A stretch of DNA of 64,000 bases from Mycolicibacterium peregrinum (lineage in GTDB: Bacteria; Actinomycetota; Actinomycetes; Mycobacteriales; Mycobacteriaceae). A model generated the notes under the pieces. It ran no database searches, had not been told where the DNA came from, and saw only the letters and a program-made list of their open reading frames with translations. Numbering within the stretch: the stretch's first letter is position 1; the number at the start of each line of letters is the position of its first letter. This document shows, in pieces, positions 60,331 to 64,000 of the stretch. The DNA lies in assembly GCF_001665625.1 (NCBI RefSeq), contig NZ_LZSY01000044.1:1-64000 (forward strand), in the 5' to 3' direction. The translations under genes were made by a program, and so were the position numbers.

Positions 60331-61749
60331 GTGCATGTGGACGCGGTGCTCGGTGTGTCGTTGACACCGTCCACCGTCGGTCTGGTCCTGGTCGAGGGCT
60401 GCGAGGCCGACGGAGCGACCGTCGACCACGAGGCGCTCGACATTCGCGGCCTTGCACCCGCGCGTACCGATGACATCTGCGCCGACGTCGTGAAGGCGGT
60501 TCGGCGTGTCGAAAGGGTTGCCGCAGAACGTGGTTTGCGGCTGGCAGCCATCGGCGTCACGTGGAGTTCGGGGGCGGCCGCCGAGGCCGCGGTGCTGCTG
60601 AAGAAGTTCACGGACGCTGGATTCGCCGATGTGATCCCGGTCCGGTTGCCGCACGCGACGGACGCGTTGGCTCGGCGCGTTGCCGGCATCGTCGGATTCG
60701 ACACGACCGGCGTATGTGTGCTGGAACCCGATGTCGTACAGGCGATGACCGTGAGCGGCGACAGTCCGGTGCAGACCACGGTCAGCCGTGGCATCGAGAC
60801 CGTGGCCGGCCTGACAACCTGGCTGTCAGACATGTTCGATGCGGCGGATCCGCGCCCTGATGCGCTGGTCGTCGTGGGGTCCGCCGTCGACCTGGACTCG
60901 GTTCTGCCGAAACTGGAGCAGGCACTGGCTGTGCCGGTGTTCACACCTGCCGAACCGGGGTTGCCGTTGGCCAGGGGAGCCGCGTTGGCTGCGGTACGCA
61001 GGAGCCGATGGGCATCCGACGACAGCGCGGCCAAGGCCGGATGGCGCTGGCCCCCAAAGCAATTGACGCCCCTGGCGATATTGGTCGGTGGAGTGCTGGC
61101 CTTCGCGGTGTCGCTCTCCCTGGCGATCGGCCAGCAGCTGTTGCCCGGTTCGGAGCCGACACCCCACAAGAGCACGCGTCCGGTGGTGAGCACATCGGGG
61201 GATTCGGCCTCCGTGCAGCAGACCTCGGCGGTCACGTCTCCGGTGCCCCCGGCCTCGCCCCTCGAAGCCCCGCCGGTGCTCGAACCGGTGGTAGAGGACG
61301 CCCCGCCAGAGCACGTCGTCGATCAATCCACCACGGCGCCACCCGAGAACGCCGGCGAGCTGATGGCGCCTCCTGCGCCCGAGCTGGAGGCGATGCCGCC
61401 GGAGCAGGCGCCACCGTTGCCCGAACAAGTCCCGGCTGCGCCACCGCCGGAGCCGGGCCAACAGCCCGTGCCCGAGAGCCAGGTGCCGCCGCCACCGTCC
61501 TCGACATCGGAGGTGGCACCGCCCCCACCGCCGGCCCCCGAGGTGGCGCCCTCAGCGCCACCGGCGCCGCCAGAGGCGGCACCGGTGCAACAGACGGCAG
61601 CGCAGGCTCCGGTGACCGAACCGGTACCGCCCGCGGCCGAACCGGTACCGCCCGCGGCCGGCTCGGCCGCGACAGAAGTGGCGCCACCGGCACCTGAGCA
61701 GCTGCCGGCCCCGGCCGAGCCTCCGGTGCCGGTTCCCCCCGCGCCCTGA
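60331..61749 (+). CDS. Membrane-anchored proline-rich protein with actin-like N-terminus (DUF7159-like)
   Basis: A 472-residue protein. Residues 1-245 appear alpha/beta (VDAVLGVSLTPSTVGLVLVEG, GFDTTGVCVLEPDVVQAMTV, DALVVVGSAVDLDSV and FTPAEPGLPLARGAALAA), like the actin/HSP70-type ATPase fold seen in DUF7159 proteins of mycobacteria. One helix follows (LTPLAILVGGVLAFAVSLSLAIG, about 250-272), then about 195 extracytoplasmic residues rich in Pro, Ala and Glu. A role in the cell envelope is likely. GTG 60331 is the first start; GTG 60337 is another. The C-terminal repeats would be prone to length change. No function is known. Confidence 0.75.
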   Translation: MHVDAVLGVSLTPSTVGLVLVEGCEADGATVDHEALDIRGLAPARTDDICADVVKAVRRVERVAAERGLRLAAIGVTWSSGAAAEAAVLLKKFTDAGFADVIPVRLPHATDALARRVAGIVGFDTTGVCVLEPDVVQAMTVSGDSPVQTTVSRGIETVAGLTTWLSDMFDAADPRPDALVVVGSAVDLDSVLPKLEQALAVPVFTPAEPGLPLARGAALAAVRRSRWASDDSAAKAGWRWPPKQLTPLAILVGGVLAFAVSLSLAIGQQLLPGSEPTPHKSTRPVVSTSGDSASVQQTSAVTSPVPPASPLEAPPVLEPVVEDAPPEHVVDQSTTAPPENAGELMAPPAPELEAMPPEQAPPLPEQVPAAPPPEPGQQPVPESQVPPPPSSTSEVAPPPPPAPEVAPSAPPAPPEAAPVQQTAAQAPVTEPVPPAAEPVPPAAGSAATEVAPPAPEQLPAPAEPPVPVPPAP

Positions 61750-61913
61750 GCGCTGTGACGTTGCTGAGACTCATGCCGGGGCGCCGATGGGCGCGGTGAA
61801 ACATTCTGAGTTGCCCGGCCGATGAGTTCACCATGGGCAACCCACTGCGCCACCGCCGACCTCGAATTGCCGTCGCCACGCTGCGCCTAAAAGGTGCACC
61901 ATCGGCGCTCACC

Positions 61914-61925
61914 TACACTGGTGGA
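61914..61925 (+). promoter_or_regulatory. Leaderless-type promoter of the L,D-transpeptidase
   Basis: TACACT (61914-61919) is followed by exactly six bases before ATG 61926. It decides the start over the longer open frame to 61833. Confidence 0.5.
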
Positions 61926-62705
61926 ATGCTGACCGCCCCATCGTCGTCATTCGGAACCGTTCGAGCGTCGGTACTGAAAGTGTTTGCGGCGATCGGTGTC
62001 GCCACCTTGGCCGCTGCGAGCACGGTGAATGTGGCATCTGCTGCGGTGAGCACGCCCGCACCCGGTGTGAAGATCGAGCCCGCCTCCGGATCGGTGGTCG
62101 GCGTCGCCATGCCGCTGACAGTGACGTTCGCCGATCCGGTGACCGATCGCGATGCGGCACAGAGCAGCCTGAAGATCAGCTCTCCCGAGACCCCCACTGG
62201 CACCTTCACCTGGCTGAGTGACGATGTCATGCAGTGGAAACCGGATCAGCTGTGGCCGGCTCATTCGAAGATCTCGGTCACTGCCGGCGGCGCGAAGACG
62301 AGTTTCGAGACGGGGGCCCAGGTACTCGGTGTCGCCGACATCGATGCGCACACCTTCACGGTCAGCATCGATGGCACGGTGGCCCGCACCATGCCTGCGT
62401 CGATGGGCAAGCCCAAGCACCCGACCCCGATCGGGACCTTCACCGCGCTGGCCAAAGAGCCTGTCGTGGTGATGGATTCGCGCACGATCGGTATTCCGCT
62501 GAGCGACCCGGAGGGGTACAAGCTCACCGTCTACGACGCTGTTCGCGTGACTTGGGGCGGTGTCTACGTGCACGGGGCGCCCTGGTCGGTGGGATCTCAG
62601 GGCTACGCCAACGTCAGCCACGGTTGCATCAACTTGAGCCCCGACAACGCCGACTGGTACTTCAACACGGTGCACCTGGGCGACCCTATTGTCGTGCAGG
62701 CATAG
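61926..62705 (+). CDS. L,D-transpeptidase, YkuD type with Ig-like domain
   Basis: A 259-residue secreted or membrane-attached enzyme making 3-3 cross-links between peptidoglycan stems. The hydrophobic signal is about 12-36. One Ig-like domain (about 40-125, PLTVTFADPVTDRDAAQSSL) precedes the catalytic domain with VSHGCINLSP (residues 236-245), where His and Cys are catalytic. A single Ig domain and this length fit LdtMt1 (Rv0116c) rather than LdtMt2. Beta-lactam carbapenems inhibit this family. The final 20 bases overlap the convergent hydroxylase gene. Confidence 0.9.
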   Translation: MLTAPSSSFGTVRASVLKVFAAIGVATLAAASTVNVASAAVSTPAPGVKIEPASGSVVGVAMPLTVTFADPVTDRDAAQSSLKISSPETPTGTFTWLSDDVMQWKPDQLWPAHSKISVTAGGAKTSFETGAQVLGVADIDAHTFTVSIDGTVARTMPASMGKPKHPTPIGTFTALAKEPVVVMDSRTIGIPLSDPEGYKLTVYDAVRVTWGGVYVHGAPWSVGSQGYANVSHGCINLSPDNADWYFNTVHLGDPIVVQA

Positions 62706-63342
62706 CCGCGTGCAGGTTCTTCGAGGTCGGTGAGGTGGATACCGTCGCCAGGTCGGGGTAGGTCCCCAGGACCCGGTCCGCGGTCCCGGCGGTGGTGACC
62801 GTGAACCAGTAGTGCTCGTTCTTGTAGTGGTGCTGGCGATGGTTGCGCCAAACCGCACGGTAGGCGCGGCTTTTCGGCTTGTAGTCACTGTGGATCAGGT
62901 AGTGACACCACTCGTAGGCCAGGCCGAGAACGGTCAGCAGGGACAGAAACGTCAGCCCCAGGCCGAGTCGTGGGAACACCAGGAGGGCTACGGCGACTGC
63001 GACGGGCAGAATCCACAGCAGTGCGCGCCACGGGATGAAGATCAACGGGATGTCACGTGGATCGACGTGGTGCAGCCGGTGGTCGCGAGCCAACAGCGAA
63101 TCCAGTGTGATCGGGCCCAATCGCCTTGGGCGCCAGTGCAGTACGAAGACGTGGACGATCCATTCGAAGAACGGGAACGTCACCAGCATCACCGCGGGTA
63201 CGAGCGCGTCGGTGGGTTGCCAGTCTCCGACGGCACACCGCGCGGCGACGCTGACGATCAGCGCGGTGCCGATCATCCAGGGGGAGGGGTGCTTGACGAA
63301 CTCCCGTGCTGCGTCGGCCAACGTGAAAGCATTGCGCGTCAT
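62686..63342 (-). CDS. Fatty-acid hydroxylase/sterol desaturase superfamily membrane protein
   Basis: A 218-residue integral membrane di-iron enzyme-like protein. Histidine clusters fit the superfamily: [34 protein letters not shown] and [15 protein letters not shown]. About four helices are predicted. It probably hydroxylates or desaturates a lipid, with unknown substrate. Its ATG overlaps the TGA of the GntR-type regulator by four bases (ATGA), so the regulator and enzyme are coupled. Electron supply is not encoded here. Confidence 0.85.
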   Translation of the reverse strand: MTRNAFTLADAAREFVKHPSPWMIGTALIVSVAARCAVGDWQPTDALVPAVMLVTFPFFEWIVHVFVLHWRPRRLGPITLDSLLARDHRLHHVDPRDIPLIFIPWRALLWILPVAVAVALLVFPRLGLGLTFLSLLTVLGLAYEWCHYLIHSDYKPKSRAYRAVWRNHRQHHYKNEHYWFTVTTAGTADRVLGTYPDLATVSTSPTSKNLHAAMPARQ

Positions 63343-64000
63343 CGGGTTTCCTCCAATGCCTCGAGTGCGCCCATGAGCGCGTTGGTGGCAGGCTCCAGCA
63401 GGTCCTGAGCCGCGAGCCGGGCTGCGGCGGGGTCACCCGCTTCGATGGCCTCGACGATGCGGCGATACGCCTCGGGACGGCCGACCTCCGCGGCCATCAT
63501 TGTGGCCAGCGCCGGCAGCGCGGGCTCGTAGGTCTGCCGAAGGGTGTTGTACATCAAGCGGAATGCGATCGAATCCGCACCGTCGACGATCAGATCCCAG
63601 AAGGCGAGTGCCTGACGTTGTTGCTCGACCGGGTCCGGTTCGGCCGCCAGGGCATCGACCGTGCGGCCGAGTTGCGCGATCACCTCGGACGGTGCCCGCT
63701 CGGCGGCCAACTCGGCCACCTTGGGTCCGTTGTGCAGCCGGGTTTCGAGGATGCTGCGAACCACGCCGACGTCGAGTTCGCCTGCGCGCAAGAGGAGCCG
63801 GGGCAACAGATCGAGGCCCGCGTGCTTGCGGAAATCCCGCACCGTGGTCGAGTCGCCCTGCCGAACCTCGACCAGGCCCGCCTCGGTGAGCCGCTTGATC
63901 GCCTCGCGCACAGCCGGGCGGGACACGCCCAGCACCTCGGCGAGGCGGCGTTCACTGGGCAGGGGCTCGCCGGGCTGCACCTGCCCGCTGAGTACCTCCG
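63339..64000 (-). CDS. GntR/FadR-family regulator, 5' end beyond window
   Basis: A FadR-subfamily regulator. The N-terminal winged helix shows [43 protein letters not shown]; the C-terminal helical ligand-binding (FCD-like) domain includes [20 protein letters not shown] and [26 protein letters not shown]. The reading frame stays open to base 64000, and VLSGQVQ precedes the P of PGEPLPSER, as usual in this family, so the true start lies outside. It is expected to control the overlapping hydroxylase gene in response to an acyl-CoA or related acid. Confidence 0.85.
   Translation of the reverse strand, partial: EVLSGQVQPGEPLPSERRLAEVLGVSRPAVREAIKRLTEAGLVEVRQGDSTTVRDFRKHAGLDLLPRLLLRAGELDVGVVRSILETRLHNGPKVAELAAERAPSEVIAQLGRTVDALAAEPDPVEQQRQALAFWDLIVDGADSIAFRLMYNTLRQTYEPALPALATMMAAEVGRPEAYRRIVEAIEAGDPAAARLAAQDLLEPATNALMGALEALEETR

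Overview
The window is high-GC chromosomal DNA of a mycobacterium, most likely an environmental or fast-growing Mycolicibacterium-type species. The evidence is the gene content: the Apa antigen, a mycolyltransferase of the antigen 85 C type, a CYP124 homologue, a deazaflavin (F420) enzyme, bacterioferritin BfrA, a DUF222/13E12 HNH protein and a PimC-like mannosyltransferase. The presence of Lon and phosphoketolase argues against M. tuberculosis itself. The left two thirds keep a gene order I recall from M. tuberculosis Rv1860 to Rv1877 (apa, small membrane protein, adhA, CPBP protease, thiolase-like protein, reductase, DUF72, DUF1810, Rv1874-like, bfrA, Rv1877-type MFS), interrupted by extra genes. 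No rRNA, tRNA, insertion sequence, prophage or CRISPR array was seen, and no gene-free stretch exceeds 300 bp. The longest are 40505-40746 (iron-regulated divergent promoter region) and 60120-60330 (no recognisable motif).

Layout. 1-2.3 kb: apa (5' end outside the window), a GlsB/YeaQ-type membrane protein and a zinc alcohol dehydrogenase. 2.3-8.3 kb: a hypothetical protein, a CGNR zinc-finger regulator, a CPBP protease, phosphoketolase and a thiolase-like enzyme. 8.3-12.1 kb: a two-gene cassette of a winged-helix protein and a 1049-residue tandem ATPase (AAA plus HerA-like). This is the least explained unit in the window and the best candidate for an undescribed system. 12.2-17.6 kb: lipoprotein-DUF72-ferredoxin reductase operon, a DUF998-like membrane protein, an MpaB-type oxygenase flanked by two paralogous small membrane proteins, a TfoX-domain protein and an F420-type enzyme. 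17.7-27.6 kb: CycA-type permease, acyltransferase, Lon with a SigH/SigE-like promoter, DUF222 HNH protein, quinone oxidoreductase, YedY-like molybdoenzyme and FbpC.

27.8-35.4 kb: a cyclase-domain receptor overlapping a mechanosensitive channel that carries a cyclic-nucleotide-binding domain, DUF1810, a GH13 amylase, a deaminase and a TPR protein. 35.4-44.4 kb: three KstR-like operators sit at the 5' ends of a hotdog thioesterase, an enoyl-CoA hydratase and a carboxymuconolactone decarboxylase-fold protein, suggesting scattered members of the sterol regulon. Between them lies an iron module (unknown gene-bfd divergent from bfrA, with an IdeR-like box) and an MFS pump with a winged-helix tail. 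44.4-57.7 kb: amidohydrolase/SnoaL pair, SDR, secreted dienelactone hydrolase, PimC-like glycosyltransferase, APC transporter, cupredoxin lipoprotein, CYP124, a secreted Trp/Asp-rich protein, LLM oxidoreductase and an extracytoplasmic thiol-redox pair (MPT53-like plus CcdA-like). 57.7-64 kb: threonine dehydratase, POT peptide transporter, a proline-rich membrane-anchored protein, an L,D-transpeptidase, and a fatty-acid hydroxylase coupled to a GntR/FadR regulator cut by the window end.

Many genes appear to be leaderless: a TANNNT -10 element lies 6-8 nt before an ATG/GTG, which was used to choose several starts. Convergent gene ends commonly overlap by 4-59 nt and several operons are joined by TGATG or ATGA overlaps. 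Family names rest on motifs and remembered homologues; no database search was run.
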